In this document: piece by piece, positions 1 to 8,409 of the stretch
How the letters are laid out: each line of letters opens with the position of its first letter
Position numbering within the stretch: the first letter of the stretch is position 1
Assembly (NCBI GenBank): GCA_002317135.1
Contig: DCIX01000038.1
Span: 1-64,000, forward strand
Length of the DNA stretch: 64,000 nt
DNA from: Bacteroidales bacterium UBA1715
GTDB taxonomy: Bacteria > Bacteroidota > Bacteroidia > Bacteroidales > UBA1715
Direction: 5' to 3'
The notes under the pieces: model-generated
Told to the model about the DNA's origin: nothing
The model's database searches: none
Seen by the model: only the letters and a program-made list of their open reading frames with translations
Made by a program: the position numbers and the translations under genes

Positions 1-228
1 TTTTTTTCTTTTCGCTGAATATCACCTATTTACAACGACGATTCCCACCATAAATCTCAACTTTTTTATAGTTTTTAGGGCTTTTTGCATCGTCTTTCAC
101 TCCTCAAAAACGTCACTTTTGGGATTCACCATGAAAAAACATGTCTTTTTTCTTCTAAAAACACACCGTTTTTAACAGGATTTCAACAATATTTTTTTGA
201 ATTTTACCGCAAGGACGTAGGCGGACTA
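1..228. other. Left flank without a recognisable gene
   Basis: No reading frame here resembles a protein I know. The stretch is T-rich on the + strand and contains several poly-T runs and short A/T hairpins, such as the one around 131-152 (an A6 run, ACATGT, a T6 run). It probably holds the 3' end signals of the exonuclease gene to the right and of whatever lies to the left. Nothing more can be supported. Confidence 0.4.
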
Positions 229-993
229 CTACAAATGTAATTCAATATATACCGGACAATGGTCGGAAAAAGACAATTCTGGATTTATCCAAGCTGCAGT
301 CAACTTACCTGCAAGGCCTTCTGTCACCATGTGATAGTCAATACGCCAACCTAAATTTTTAGGTTTGCAACCGCCACGATAACTCCACCACGAATATTGC
401 TCCGCTTTATCGTTGAACTTACGGAAGCTATCTACAAAACCACTTGCAACAAATCTATCCATCCACTCACGTTCTTGAGGCAAGAACCCTGATGTATCCT
501 CGTGTTTTTCTGGATGATTTATATCTATTGGTTTATGACAAATATTGTAATCTCCTGATACAATAATATTTGGGATACTCTTTCGTAATTCATTTGTATA
601 ATTCAAAACCAATTCAAGATACTCCTCTTTCTTTTCTTGACGAATATCACCCGAAGTACCAGAAGGGAAATATGAATTTATCAATGTAAAATCTTCGAAA
701 TCCAAACGCAAAAAACGACCTTCTGCATCAAAGAATTCATTTCCTAAACCTTTAATAACCTGCTTTGGATGAATTTTCGTAAATGTTGCTACACCACTAT
801 ATCCTTTTTTTTCGGCAGCAAACCAATATATTTCATAACCGAGCATACGCAAGAAATCAACATCAACTTGATTTTGCATTGCTTTTGTTTCTTGAATTTG
901 AATAATATCTGGCATTTCAGACTCTAACCAATCTACAAATCCCTTATTTATAGCAGCACGAATACCATTAACATTATATGAGACAATTTTCAT
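229..993 (-). CDS. xth: Exodeoxyribonuclease III
   Basis: Probable AP endonuclease / 3'-5' exonuclease of base-excision repair, cytoplasmic, 254 residues, which is usual for the family. Visible endonuclease/exonuclease/phosphatase motifs are the N-terminal MKIVSYNVNGIRAA, the metal-binding Glu in QIQETKA (about E35), the GDYN segment (D148, N150) and the C-terminal SDHCPV motif (D244-H245). The open frame extends upstream to a GTG at 1230, but the added 79 residues are low-complexity and lie inside the neighbouring transporter gene, so the ATG at 993 with its canonical first residues is the start. It is transcribed leftward, and its stop is followed by the uncharacterised left flank. The family assignment is firm; the exact ExoA/Xth subtype is not determined. 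Confidence 0.95.
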   Translation of the reverse strand: MKIVSYNVNGIRAAINKGFVDWLESEMPDIIQIQETKAMQNQVDVDFLRMLGYEIYWFAAEKKGYSGVATFTKIHPKQVIKGLGNEFFDAEGRFLRLDFEDFTLINSYFPSGTSGDIRQEKKEEYLELVLNYTNELRKSIPNIIVSGDYNICHKPIDINHPEKHEDTSGFLPQEREWMDRFVASGFVDSFRKFNDKAEQYSWWSYRGGCKPKNLGWRIDYHMVTEGLAGKLTAAWINPELSFSDHCPVYIELHL

Positions 994-1045
994 ATATATA
1001 TATTTCTTATAAATTATTGATAAAGATATAAAAATATAGTTACAA

Positions 1046-1984
1046 TCAACTTTTATATTCATGTTTATACATAGAATACAATTTAGCGACAAGCGCTCCT
1101 GCAATATTATGCCATACGCTAAAAATTGCGCCAGGAACTGTTGCAGCCTGCAAAGCGAAAAAATGCTGCTGTGCCAAACTACACGCGAGTCCAGAATTTT
1201 GCATACCCACTTCGATAGACACCGCGACACACTTTTCGTGTGGTAGATGCAATAATCTACCTATACAAAATCCACATAAAAAACCAAAACAATTATGCAA
1301 GACAACAACAAGAAGCACTAATGCACCAACAGAAAGTAATTTTTCCGCATTCGCAGATACAACTGCACCAACAATTAGTGCAATTACAACCGACGACAAA
1401 GCAGGAAGAATTTCAGCAACCCGTTCTGTGAATTTAGGAAACAAGGCTTGAACAGTCAAACCTATAAGTATTGGTACAATTACAACCTGAAAAATTGAAA
1501 CAAACATATTCAACATATTAACTTCTACATAAGTTCCTGCCAACAACCAGCAAATTACAGGTGTTAGAAATGGAGCAAGAACAGTTGAAACCGCAGTCAT
1601 TCCAACAGAAAGTGCAAGATCACCTTTAGCCAAGTAAGTGATTACATTTGATGCCGTACCGCCTGGGCAACATCCAACCAAAATAACTCCGATAGCCAAT
1701 TCTGGAGGAAGATGAAACAACTTTGATAATGCCCACGCAAGCAGAGGCATAACAGTAAATTGTGCACAACACCCTATTATGATATTTTTGGGATGAGAAA
1801 AAACAAGTTTGAAATCAACTGGTTTCAAAGTTATTCCCATTCCAAGCATTATTATGCCGAGCATCCAATTTATATAATGTGTTTTTACCCAAGAGAACGA
1901 TATAGGTTCTATTAACGAAACAATGGCAACGGCCAAAACCAACAGTGCCATATATCGTTTTATGAAATTTATTATAATCATCAT
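1046..1984 (-). CDS. Bile acid:sodium symporter family transporter
   Basis: Integral inner-membrane protein of the BASS family, 312 residues with about nine to ten hydrophobic segments. The family hallmarks are visible: GCCPGGTASNVITYLAKG at roughly residues 104-121, which in the family forms the crossing, sodium-binding region, and EVGMQNSGLA near residue 258. Family members import bile acids, pantoate or 2-keto acids with sodium; the substrate cannot be read from this sequence. Two ATGs sit together at the start and a third at codon 12, so the exact start is uncertain by a few residues. A TACCTTTG -7 element lies 20-27 bp upstream. The gene ends 52 bp before the exonuclease start and is on the same strand. 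Confidence 0.9.
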   Translation of the reverse strand: MMIIINFIKRYMALLVLAVAIVSLIEPISFSWVKTHYINWMLGIIMLGMGITLKPVDFKLVFSHPKNIIIGCCAQFTVMPLLAWALSKLFHLPPELAIGVILVGCCPGGTASNVITYLAKGDLALSVGMTAVSTVLAPFLTPVICWLLAGTYVEVNMLNMFVSIFQVVIVPILIGLTVQALFPKFTERVAEILPALSSVVIALIVGAVVSANAEKLLSVGALVLLVVVLHNCFGFLCGFCIGRLLHLPHEKCVAVSIEVGMQNSGLACSLAQQHFFALQAATVPGAIFSVWHNIAGALVAKLYSMYKHEYKS

Positions 1985-2003
1985 TATTTATGAAAACCGA
2001 GAG

Positions 2004-2032
2004 CAAAGGTACTATTTAAGAATTACAAACAA
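2004..2032 (-). promoter_or_regulatory. Promoter of the BASS transporter
   Basis: On the minus strand TACCTTTG (2011-2004) matches the Bacteroidota -7 consensus TAnnTTTG, with TTG (2032-2030) 18 bp upstream as a -33 element. The predicted start of transcription lies only some 10-15 bases before the ATG at 1984. Confidence 0.5.
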
Positions 2033-2038
2033 TAAAAA

Positions 2039-2061
2039 AGGGCGGAGTAATACCCCACCCT
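2039..2061 (-). terminator. Rho-independent terminator
   Basis: A G/C-rich hairpin of about ten pairs with a 3-base loop, followed on the minus strand by a T-rich run (complement of 2033-2038). It ends transcription of the secreted-protein gene at 2089-2913. Its sequence closely resembles the hairpins at 3557-3577 and 39230-39254. Confidence 0.75.
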
Positions 2062-2088
2062 AATTTTTCTACCTATTGAGTTAGTATT

Positions 2089-2913
2089 TTATTCAGCAAA
2101 CATATTCTTATAATCAGATTTCTTGATTTTGAAATTTGCGTTTTTCTGAACGTTTTTAGCTTCACATATATATGTGCCTTTAGTTCCGTCTTCCTGAGTA
2201 GCAACACCTTCATAGTATAGACAGAAACCTTGACCAGCTACGCCCATTGTATAACGGTTATAGGCATTACCTGCGAAATCTGCACTATTTGAAACATAAG
2301 CCGTTCCCTTAAAATACAAATTGTTTGTCTTATATCCCTTACAATCATATCCACAAATAGTTTTAGAGCCAGTATTTTCCATTGCATCATTTGCAGGAAG
2401 TTTTTCTTCTATATATCTATATGCGAAGTATTGTTTTGCTGTATCCTCTGTAGAAAAACATACCATTACCGCATTTTTATGATCGATTACAGTAATCATT
2501 TTTTCTATTGCATAAGCATAATAATCAGCATCTGCATTCAAGTAATATATACATTGTAGTGTCTCCTTGTCGTTTTTGCCATCATCCACAGTCATATCCA
2601 TTGTTACAATTGTGTTGAATGTATATTCATCTTCGAAAGGAACACTACTTAGAGCGACAAGCGAATCTTGCCAACTTCCAACTAAAGCTTGATAATGAGC
2701 ATTTTCTTCTGTCAAACGTTTTTCATAAGCACTCAGTTTTTTATTCAAAAACAAAGTCATTTGCTTTTCTGCAACCGATTCAACTTTTTTAGTAACAGCA
2801 TTAGTAACACCTTGAGTTGCTGCATTCAATGCCTTATTCAACAACCTACTTTGTGCACTTACCGACCCCATCGCAACACAAAAAGCAAACACAAGCGACA
2901 AAAACTTTTTCAT
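2089..2913 (-). CDS. Secreted protein of unknown function (DUF4412-like)
   Basis: A 274-residue protein with a clear Sec signal peptide (MKKFLSLVFAFCVAMGSVSAQ, cleavage after about residue 20), so it is periplasmic or outer-membrane associated. After the signal comes a predicted helical stretch to about residue 60, then a beta-rich domain containing a conserved-looking GYDCKGYKT segment and a TYICEAKNV segment near the end. The overall plan resembles Bacteroidota DUF4412-type proteins, but I could not confirm that. It stands alone between two terminators and has no informative neighbour. Confidence 0.75.
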   Translation of the reverse strand: MKKFLSLVFAFCVAMGSVSAQSRLLNKALNAATQGVTNAVTKKVESVAEKQMTLFLNKKLSAYEKRLTEENAHYQALVGSWQDSLVALSSVPFEDEYTFNTIVTMDMTVDDGKNDKETLQCIYYLNADADYYAYAIEKMITVIDHKNAVMVCFSTEDTAKQYFAYRYIEEKLPANDAMENTGSKTICGYDCKGYKTNNLYFKGTAYVSNSADFAGNAYNRYTMGVAGQGFCLYYEGVATQEDGTKGTYICEAKNVQKNANFKIKKSDYKNMFAE

Positions 2914-2975
2914 AAAATTCTATTTAAATAAGAGAAGCAGACGTAAGTCTGCTTCTTGGGTAAATGTTTTAATTA

Positions 2976-3458
2976 TTATATGCCGAAACTTCCAGAACTA
3001 CTTGCAGAGCCGTCTATAGATATAGTACGAGTTCCTTCCATCTGTTTTGCCAGAATGATAACTTCAGATTTTGTTAGTTCCTCGTATTCTGAGGGGCCAA
3101 AAACAGCCGTAATTTTTGAGCCATTCAATGAATATTCAACATTTTCGTTCGCGTCCATATCTTCCAACAATTCTGCATATACTTCTTTTGCCAAGATAGC
3201 AGTTCCACAATCCTCAATCATAGTCATACCAGTAATTGTTTCGCCAGAGAATGTATAACTTGTGATTGTTTTGATTGTATATATTGAAGATTTTTCAGTC
3301 ATTATAATATCAATAGAGTTAGCCGTTTCTTCCCAAGTAGTAGATAAAACAATTTCACCTGCAGATGGTTTTGGCTCATTCTCTTTTTCATCACCACAAC
3401 TTGCTAATACAAAGCAAGAAACTAAAGCCATAAGAACAATAAAAAATTTTTTCTTCAT
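2976..3458 (-). CDS. Putative lipoprotein
   Basis: A 160-residue lipoprotein of unknown function. The signal MKKKFFIVLMALVSCFVLASC ends in the lipobox LASC, followed by an acidic GDEKENEP stretch. The body alternates short beta-type segments and ends in a serine/glycine-rich tail, reminiscent of small lipocalin-like Bacteroidales lipoproteins, but I recognise no domain. The frame extends ten codons further upstream; the ATG at 3458 is chosen because it begins the signal peptide and lies just downstream of a good promoter. Confidence 0.75.
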   Translation of the reverse strand: MKKKFFIVLMALVSCFVLASCGDEKENEPKPSAGEIVLSTTWEETANSIDIIMTEKSSIYTIKTITSYTFSGETITGMTMIEDCGTAILAKEVYAELLEDMDANENVEYSLNGSKITAVFGPSEYEELTKSEVIILAKQMEGTRTISIDGSASSSGSFGI

Positions 3459-3485
3459 AATTGTATCGTTTAATTTATTACCATA

Positions 3486-3516
3486 CAAATATAGATAAAT
3501 AACTGATTAAAACAAT
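3486..3516 (-). promoter_or_regulatory. Promoter of the small lipoprotein
   Basis: Minus strand TATATTTG (3493-3486) with ATTG (3516-3513) exactly 19 bp upstream, a good match to the Bacteroidota -33/-7 pattern. It places the transcript start about 20 bases before the ATG at 3458, which supports that start and excludes the longer frame. Confidence 0.65.
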
Positions 3517-3556
3517 TTATCAAATGATATTTTTAGCATTTGGAATTCATAAAAAA

Positions 3557-3577
3557 AGGCGAGTAACAAACCCGCCT
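3557..3577 (-). terminator. Rho-independent terminator
   Basis: Eight-pair hairpin (3557-3564 with 3570-3577, loop of five) whose minus-strand 3' side runs into seven T. It follows the stop codon of the DUF3108 gene at 3601. Confidence 0.8.
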
Positions 3578-3600
3578 CAAAAATTCATATTTTCAAATCA

Positions 3601-4344
3601 TTATTTCACCTTTGACAAAGGATATTGTACACCCGAATATTCAATCAAATCACATTTAATAGAACCGATAAGGACATCGAACTCTGCACGCAAAGGGATA
3701 TGATTCGCATCATCGCTAACCCAGAAACGTACATCGTCTTCGTGGCGAAATACGCGACCAGTTTCTACAATTGGTTGGAATTTCAAGGCATTGAATGTTC
3801 CTAATTTTGTAGAAACCTTTTCCTTACCTTTAAAAATAACCTGCATTGGATATACTTCGTTATCAAAGTAAATTGTAGTCGTTAGTGTGTCGTTGTATTT
3901 CATTCCACCAAATTTAGAACGCATTTGAAACAAGGCAGAAACAATATCGTATGTATTTGCAGGAACAGTAACTTCACCTTTCTTCTTACTTGTTACCGTA
4001 TTTTTTTCGTGGTTATGAGTAACAACATCATAAAATTTGTACTTATTTTCCTGAATATCACGAATAGATTTAGATGGTTTACAAGTAGTTGGATTAAAAT
4101 AGCTTTCGTACACATCATTCATATCCAAAAACCAGCGAACCATTCCCACCGTTTTTGCCGTAGCCTTTGCGTGAAACTGACCATCAGTAGTTTTTTCGAG
4201 AGAAATGTGAGCCAATCCGCCATCCATCACTCCGTAAAACAAACTATATTTTAATTTTTCACCAGAGACATAGGTTGTTGTCTGTCCCATAACAACAGCA
4301 CTAACTATTAGCGCGGTCATCAATACCATCAAGCGTTTCATCAT
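3601..4344 (-). CDS. DUF3108 domain secreted protein
   Basis: A 247-residue exported protein with a signal peptide (MMKRLMVLMTALIVSAVVMGQ). The body fits DUF3108: a first beta-rich part containing GEKLKYSLFYG near residues 29-39, then a central NTYDIVSALFQMR stretch, a YFDNEVYPMQV strand and a final RFWVSDDANHIPLRAE segment near residue 210, which is typical of the C-terminus of this family. The family is predicted to form a periplasmic beta structure; its role is unknown. It lies 43 bp downstream of the ABC permease on the same strand, so it could be read through from the exporter operon. It is followed by a strong terminator. Confidence 0.85.
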   Translation of the reverse strand: MMKRLMVLMTALIVSAVVMGQTTTYVSGEKLKYSLFYGVMDGGLAHISLEKTTDGQFHAKATAKTVGMVRWFLDMNDVYESYFNPTTCKPSKSIRDIQENKYKFYDVVTHNHEKNTVTSKKKGEVTVPANTYDIVSALFQMRSKFGGMKYNDTLTTTIYFDNEVYPMQVIFKGKEKVSTKLGTFNALKFQPIVETGRVFRHEDDVRFWVSDDANHIPLRAEFDVLIGSIKCDLIEYSGVQYPLSKVK

Positions 4345-4387
4345 TCCTTTGCTTTTTTATTCTTATGAAACAATGATTGTGCCAAAA

Positions 4388-5725
4388 TTATTTGTTGGAT
4401 TTCTTGAACATAGATTTAATCGAAAATTTCTTGCCATACATGAGCAAGCCAGAGCGATACAATGCAGAAGAACACCAAATGGCAAAAGCACAAGTCAATA
4501 ATAATATCACAGCAGATAAACCAACTTGCCAATATGGAACGCCAAATGGCAAACGGGCAATCATAGCCAAAGGAGAAGTGAATGGAATTTGTGAAAGCCA
4601 TAAGGCAACATAACCATTCGGATTAGAAATTATCATTGGCAATAGCACAAATGGAATTACGAGAGGCAATGTTACCGGTATTACAAATTGCTGAGTCTCA
4701 GTATCTTGATCACACAACGCACCAATAGATGCAAATATTGCCGCATATAATAAATACCCAAAGACAAAGAAGAACAAAAATGCAACTAACATTACCATCC
4801 AGTTCACGCCATCAAGTGTTTGGAACACATTCACAGCATAATCGATAGATACGGTATTCGGAGCGACTGTTTTTTGGGCAACAGTTTGAGAACCCAATGT
4901 TTCTGCAAGCTCTGGTAATTGTGAAGGCATATACGGTTCTGGGAACAAAATATACTGTGCACCCGCTATCAATCCCAATGTAAGCAAAACCCATAATGCA
5001 AATTGCAGAAGTCCAACCAAGCCAATACCAACAATCTTTCCGACCATAAACTGAACAGGTTTTACCGAGGAAATGATAATCTCCACAACACGATTCATTT
5101 TTTCTTCAACGACACCTCGAAGAACAAGAATGCCATACATCAAAATAAATATGTAAATTACAGAAACAAAAGTCAAAGCGACCATTTGTTTCTTTTCCAT
5201 AGAAGATTCATTATCAACTGTTTCACCTTTTTCATTCCATTTTTGTACGCCAACAAATACAGGAGTAGAGACCTTCCCGATAGTTTCTGGTGCAACGTTT
5301 TCGTGCATCAAAGCCATATATTCGAGATCCCGTCGCAAAGCATATCCAACATAGGCTTTTAGAGCATCGTCAACCCAAACATTCGAATATAGGACAACAG
5401 AATTTGAACTATAGATATTATTGGGAATAAATAAAACTGCATCAAATCCAGAATTTTCAAACCCCTTACTTAAATCATCGACGGAGGCATTTATTACAAC
5501 TGTAAATTTATATGATTCAAAATCTTGCAAAGTATGCCCAAGAAGATTTGACTCGTCAACAATTGCGACACGCTTTTCTCGTTGCTGTTCATACTTTTCG
5601 AGTAATAACGGAACAATCAAAATGCCTGCAAGCAACAACGGACCTAGTAAAGTCATTATTATGAACGACTTACTACGAACACGAGAAGAAAATTCACGTT
5701 TACCTATCTTTATAGTCTTATTCAT
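4388..5725 (-). CDS. ABC-2 type transporter permease (NatB-like)
   Basis: Inner-membrane permease of 445 residues. The N-terminal MNKTIKIGKREFSSRVRSKS is typical of NatB-like permeases, followed by one membrane helix (about 22-42), a large extracytoplasmic domain (about 43-185) and five to six helices in the C-terminal half, the ABC-2 membrane arrangement. Family members export sodium, drugs or other small molecules; the substrate is not visible. It overlaps the upstream ATPase gene by 8 bp, so the two are translationally coupled. It ends in a basic tail. Confidence 0.9.
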   Translation of the reverse strand: MNKTIKIGKREFSSRVRSKSFIIMTLLGPLLLAGILIVPLLLEKYEQQREKRVAIVDESNLLGHTLQDFESYKFTVVINASVDDLSKGFENSGFDAVLFIPNNIYSSNSVVLYSNVWVDDALKAYVGYALRRDLEYMALMHENVAPETIGKVSTPVFVGVQKWNEKGETVDNESSMEKKQMVALTFVSVIYIFILMYGILVLRGVVEEKMNRVVEIIISSVKPVQFMVGKIVGIGLVGLLQFALWVLLTLGLIAGAQYILFPEPYMPSQLPELAETLGSQTVAQKTVAPNTVSIDYAVNVFQTLDGVNWMVMLVAFLFFFVFGYLLYAAIFASIGALCDQDTETQQFVIPVTLPLVIPFVLLPMIISNPNGYVALWLSQIPFTSPLAMIARLPFGVPYWQVGLSAVILLLTCAFAIWCSSALYRSGLLMYGKKFSIKSMFKKSNK

Positions 5726-6647
5726 TCGTTGTTACATTTTGTTGTTTAACTGCTTCGATAAAAATGTCATTCATTGTTGGAAGAATCGGAGTAAACGAGA
5801 TGATTTTTCCAGAATTCATCAGAAAAGTCAACACATCGTTGGTTGACACATCATGAAGGATTTCTATATTGACAATAGTTTTATCCCCATCTTTTTGTTG
5901 ATTCAATATTTTAAATGACGGAGTTAAGGTTGTCAATAAAGAATTGTAGTAGCCAGAAAAAACTATTTCAAATTTATTCGCAGCATACGAATCCTTTATT
6001 TCTCGAACGGAACCACTCAAAATTTGTTTAGCATTACTAATAAGCGTAATACTATCGCATAATTCTTCAACAGAATTCATATCGTGTGTAGACAAAACGA
6101 TAGTTGTACCTTCCGCATTAAGGCGAAGTATTTCGTTTTTTATCACTTGTGCATTTACTGGATCAAAGCCACTAAATGGTTCGTCCAAAATAAGCAAATC
6201 AGGTTTATGAATAACTGTGGCAATAAATTGCACTTTCTGCTGCATTCCCTTCGACAACTCCTCCACTCGCTTATTTTGCCATCCAGCAATTTCTAAGCGT
6301 TCAACCCATTGTTGCAATTCCTTTTTTGCGTCTGTATCACTCATACCTTTTAGCGAAGCGAAGTACAAGATTTGTTCCGCCACACGCATTTTTTTATACA
6401 ATCCCCTTTCCTCCGGAAGATACCCGATTCGTTCTACATCGGCATACGAAAGAGGGTTTCCATCAATCAAGATAGTACCACTATCAGGTTGAATCATTTG
6501 ATTTAGGATACGGATGAAAGTTGTTTTTCCCGCACCATTTGGCCCCAAAAGACCAAATATTTTTTTATCAGGAATACAAATAGACACATCGTCCAATGCG
6601 ATTTTGTCTGTATATTGTTTTGTAATATGTTCTGCAGAAATCATCAT
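5718..6647 (-). CDS. ABC transporter ATP-binding protein (NatA-like)
   Basis: The ATPase partner of the NatB-like permease. It has Walker A GPNGAGKTT (about 35-43), the signature LSKGMQQK (about 131-138), Walker B LLILDEPFSGFDP (about 151-163), the switch STHD, and a C-terminal extension of about 90 residues as in NatA-type exporters. Of the possible starts, TTG at 6656 overlaps the -7 promoter element CAAAAATA (TATTTTTG on the minus strand, 6661-6654), so translation must begin at the ATG at 6647 or 6644. The transcript therefore has almost no leader. It is co-transcribed with the permease. Confidence 0.93.
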   Translation of the reverse strand: MMISAEHITKQYTDKIALDDVSICIPDKKIFGLLGPNGAGKTTFIRILNQMIQPDSGTILIDGNPLSYADVERIGYLPEERGLYKKMRVAEQILYFASLKGMSDTDAKKELQQWVERLEIAGWQNKRVEELSKGMQQKVQFIATVIHKPDLLILDEPFSGFDPVNAQVIKNEILRLNAEGTTIVLSTHDMNSVEELCDSITLISNAKQILSGSVREIKDSYAANKFEIVFSGYYNSLLTTLTPSFKILNQQKDGDKTIVNIEILHDVSTNDVLTFLMNSGKIISFTPILPTMNDIFIEAVKQQNVTTNE

Positions 6648-6743
6648 ATATTGCAAAAATAGGAATTCAAACAGTAATGCATCTTTTTTATGTGCGTTTT
6701 TTTACAAAACACAAGATAAAAATACCATTTGACTCATTTTCAA

Positions 6744-6774
6744 TTTGATTATTCAGAAAAAAAGGGCAATTTTG
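6744..6774 (+). promoter_or_regulatory. Promoter of the 137-residue lipoprotein
   Basis: TTTG (6744-6747), 19 bp, CAATTTTG (6767-6774): the expected Bacteroidota spacing, with one departure (C for T) in the -7 element. The ATG follows 27 bases downstream. Confidence 0.6.
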
Positions 6775-6801
6775 CTTAGTTAAATTTTAAAACATACAAC
6801 A

Positions 6802-7215
6802 ATGAAAAAATTTCTTGTAAGCCTTATGGCAATTTTGGGTATGGCAGTATGCTTTACTGCTTGTGGTGACGAAAATACAGATAGCGACAAATCGAATGCA
6901 ACAAAAAGTGGTGAAAATCTGTATCAATCTGTAACAGACTACAATGCAGCAACAACAGATTCAGACAAATTAGTTGCAGCTGTAAAAATTCTTGGTTCAT
7001 ACAACGATTACAAAGAAAACCAAGGTACAGAAGGTTGGATTAAAGATTTTGCAACTGGTGCTGTTTCAGCATTAGCAGAAGAAAAGAAAGAAAATGCTAA
7101 AACTCAATTGATTGAAAAGCTTTCTGACGGTTCACTTGTAAGCGAAAGCACTTCAGACAAAGTTGTTGCTGTTGCTAATCTTGCGTCGGAATTAGGAACA
7201 ATTTTCGGTAAATAG
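6802..7215 (+). CDS. Putative lipoprotein
   Basis: A 137-residue lipoprotein with signal MKKFLVSLMAILGMAVCFTAC (lipobox FTAC) and an acidic, hydrophilic linker (GDENTDSDKSNATKSG). The remaining hundred residues are predicted to be helical and contain few aromatic residues. I recognise no domain and no neighbour gives a function. It is a monocistronic unit with its own promoter and a strong terminator, and it is rich in alanine, lysine and aspartate codons ending in A or T, like a well-expressed gene. Confidence 0.8.
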   Translation: MKKFLVSLMAILGMAVCFTACGDENTDSDKSNATKSGENLYQSVTDYNAATTDSDKLVAAVKILGSYNDYKENQGTEGWIKDFATGAVSALAEEKKENAKTQLIEKLSDGSLVSESTSDKVVAVANLASELGTIFGK

Positions 7216-7233
7216 TATTTACCACATAAATAT

Positions 7234-7265
7234 AAGCCCGATAGAAATTCTATCGGGCTTTTTTT
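7234..7265 (+). terminator. Rho-independent terminator
   Basis: Perfect 11-pair stem (AAGCCCGATAG with CTATCGGGCTT, loop AAATT) followed by a run of seven T. It closes the lipoprotein transcript, and its T tract doubles as the -33 element of the next promoter. Confidence 0.92.
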
Positions 7266-7293
7266 GTGTCTTTAAACATAAGGACTACCTTTG
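7263..7293 (+). promoter_or_regulatory. Promoter of the hemolysin III family gene
   Basis: TTTG (7263-7266), exactly 19 bp, TACCTTTG (7286-7293): a perfect Bacteroidota promoter. The ATG at 7316 follows about 15-17 bases after the expected start point. Confidence 0.8.
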
Positions 7294-7315
7294 TAGCGAC
7301 AACAAATGAAACAAT

Positions 7316-7948
7316 ATGCAAACAAGAAGCAATGTTGAAATCGGGAATACAATAACACATCTTATTGGTGCTTTACTTGCAATTCCTGCAAGTTGGTTTA
7401 TTATATCAAACGGATTTGAGCAAGACTTTGTTACAGGTATTTCAATGGTAATTTTCTCTATAGGAATGTTTATTTTATACTTGGCTTCATCTCTTTACCA
7501 TTGGGCTACAGACGAAAAAATCAAACGATTACTCCGTCACTTTGACCACGCCAATATATACATATTGATAGCAGCATCGTATACACCAATATGGTTATGT
7601 ACCGTAGGAGGAACAGTCGGAAACACAATGTTTCTTATTATTTGGATAGTTGCTTTGGCGGGCATTATTTACAAAATAATAGCATTAGGGAAATATCCTA
7701 AACTGTCACTTGCAATTTACCTTGTAATGGGTTGGTCTGTATTATTTGCCGTAAAACCAGTATTTGAGAAATTATCCCTGCAACAAATGCTATTAATACT
7801 AAGCGAGGGAATATGCTACACGGTAGGGACATACTTTTATTCCCATAAAGAAAAACCTTGGTTTCACGTTATTTGGCACATCTTTGTATTAGGAGGAACG
7901 GCTTTTCACTATGCAGCAATGATTCCTATTGCAATGGGTAAAAACTAA
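7316..7948 (+). CDS. Hemolysin III family / PAQR membrane protein
   Basis: A 210-residue inner-membrane protein with seven hydrophobic segments. It carries the family features: an N-terminal ITHLIGALLA segment with the conserved His, SSLYHW near residue 63, RHFDHANIYILIAASYTP near 79-96, and a final HVIWHIFVLGGTAFHYAA with the C-terminal histidines. These His, Asp and Ser residues form the metal site of the PAQR fold. The name hemolysin III is historical; the bacterial function is unsettled, with membrane homeostasis as one suggestion. It overlaps the convergent gene downstream by 4 bp. Confidence 0.92.
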   Translation: MQTRSNVEIGNTITHLIGALLAIPASWFIISNGFEQDFVTGISMVIFSIGMFILYLASSLYHWATDEKIKRLLRHFDHANIYILIAASYTPIWLCTVGGTVGNTMFLIIWIVALAGIIYKIIALGKYPKLSLAIYLVMGWSVLFAVKPVFEKLSLQQMLLILSEGICYTVGTYFYSHKEKPWFHVIWHIFVLGGTAFHYAAMIPIAMGKN

Positions 7949-8322
7949 CGAATTGTAGCAAGCTGCCGTTTTATTTCCTTCAACTCTGCTTCAACATCAC
8001 GATGACACAAGTCATTGTTGTCTTTTCTTGTAACAGCAGAATAGACAGCATATTTAAATTCGTTATCGTTAATTAAAAACTTTAACGTATACACTACCCC
8101 GACACAATTTTGTGGACGATACACAACATACGCAAGTACCATTGCTGTGTCGTTGTATGAAATTTCGGCATTGTATGTTGTTATGATATACGAAGTTATT
8201 TTCTCAAATAGCTGTGCTTGAGTCATACCATCTCGTTTTACCTGTACGAAATCTCCTTCTTCCATTGCAAAAGAAGAAAACGAAAAGAACAATAATATGA
8301 TTACCAAGAACCGTTTCATCAT
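7945..8322 (-). CDS. Small exported protein (DUF4468-like)
   Basis: About 125 residues: signal peptide MMKRFLVIILLFFSFSSFA, then a single small alpha/beta domain. The pattern (TQAQLFEKITSYIITTYN near the start, then VLAYVVYRP and VVYTLKFLIND strands) resembles the TBP-like DUF4468 domain of Bacteroidota exported proteins, but this is an inference. The frame opens at a GTG at 8331; the paired ATGs at 8322 and 8319 begin the signal peptide and are preferred. It converges on the hemolysin III gene with a 4-bp overlap of stop regions. Confidence 0.7.
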   Translation of the reverse strand: MMKRFLVIILLFFSFSSFAMEEGDFVQVKRDGMTQAQLFEKITSYIITTYNAEISYNDTAMVLAYVVYRPQNCVGVVYTLKFLINDNEFKYAVYSAVTRKDNNDLCHRDVEAELKEIKRQLATIR

Positions 8323-8362
8323 AACTAACACAAATATAGCAATTCAATTATGACAAAAAAAA

Positions 8363-8389
8363 TCCCGACAGAGAAATTCTCCACCGGGA
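8363..8389. terminator. Bidirectional-looking terminator hairpin
   Basis: A stem built on TCCCG/CGGGA outer pairs and GAGA/TCTC inner pairs, with A-runs on the left (8355-8362) and on the right (8391-8396). On the minus strand it ends the His/Pro-rich protein gene at 8410. Confidence 0.7.
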
Positions 8390-8409
8390 CAAAAAATAAA
8401 AGAATGATG

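Noticed and set aside
994..1230. N-terminal extension of exonuclease III to a GTG start
   Set aside because: The extra 79 residues are low-complexity, lie inside the opposite end of the transporter gene on the same strand and precede a canonical MKIVSYNVNG start.
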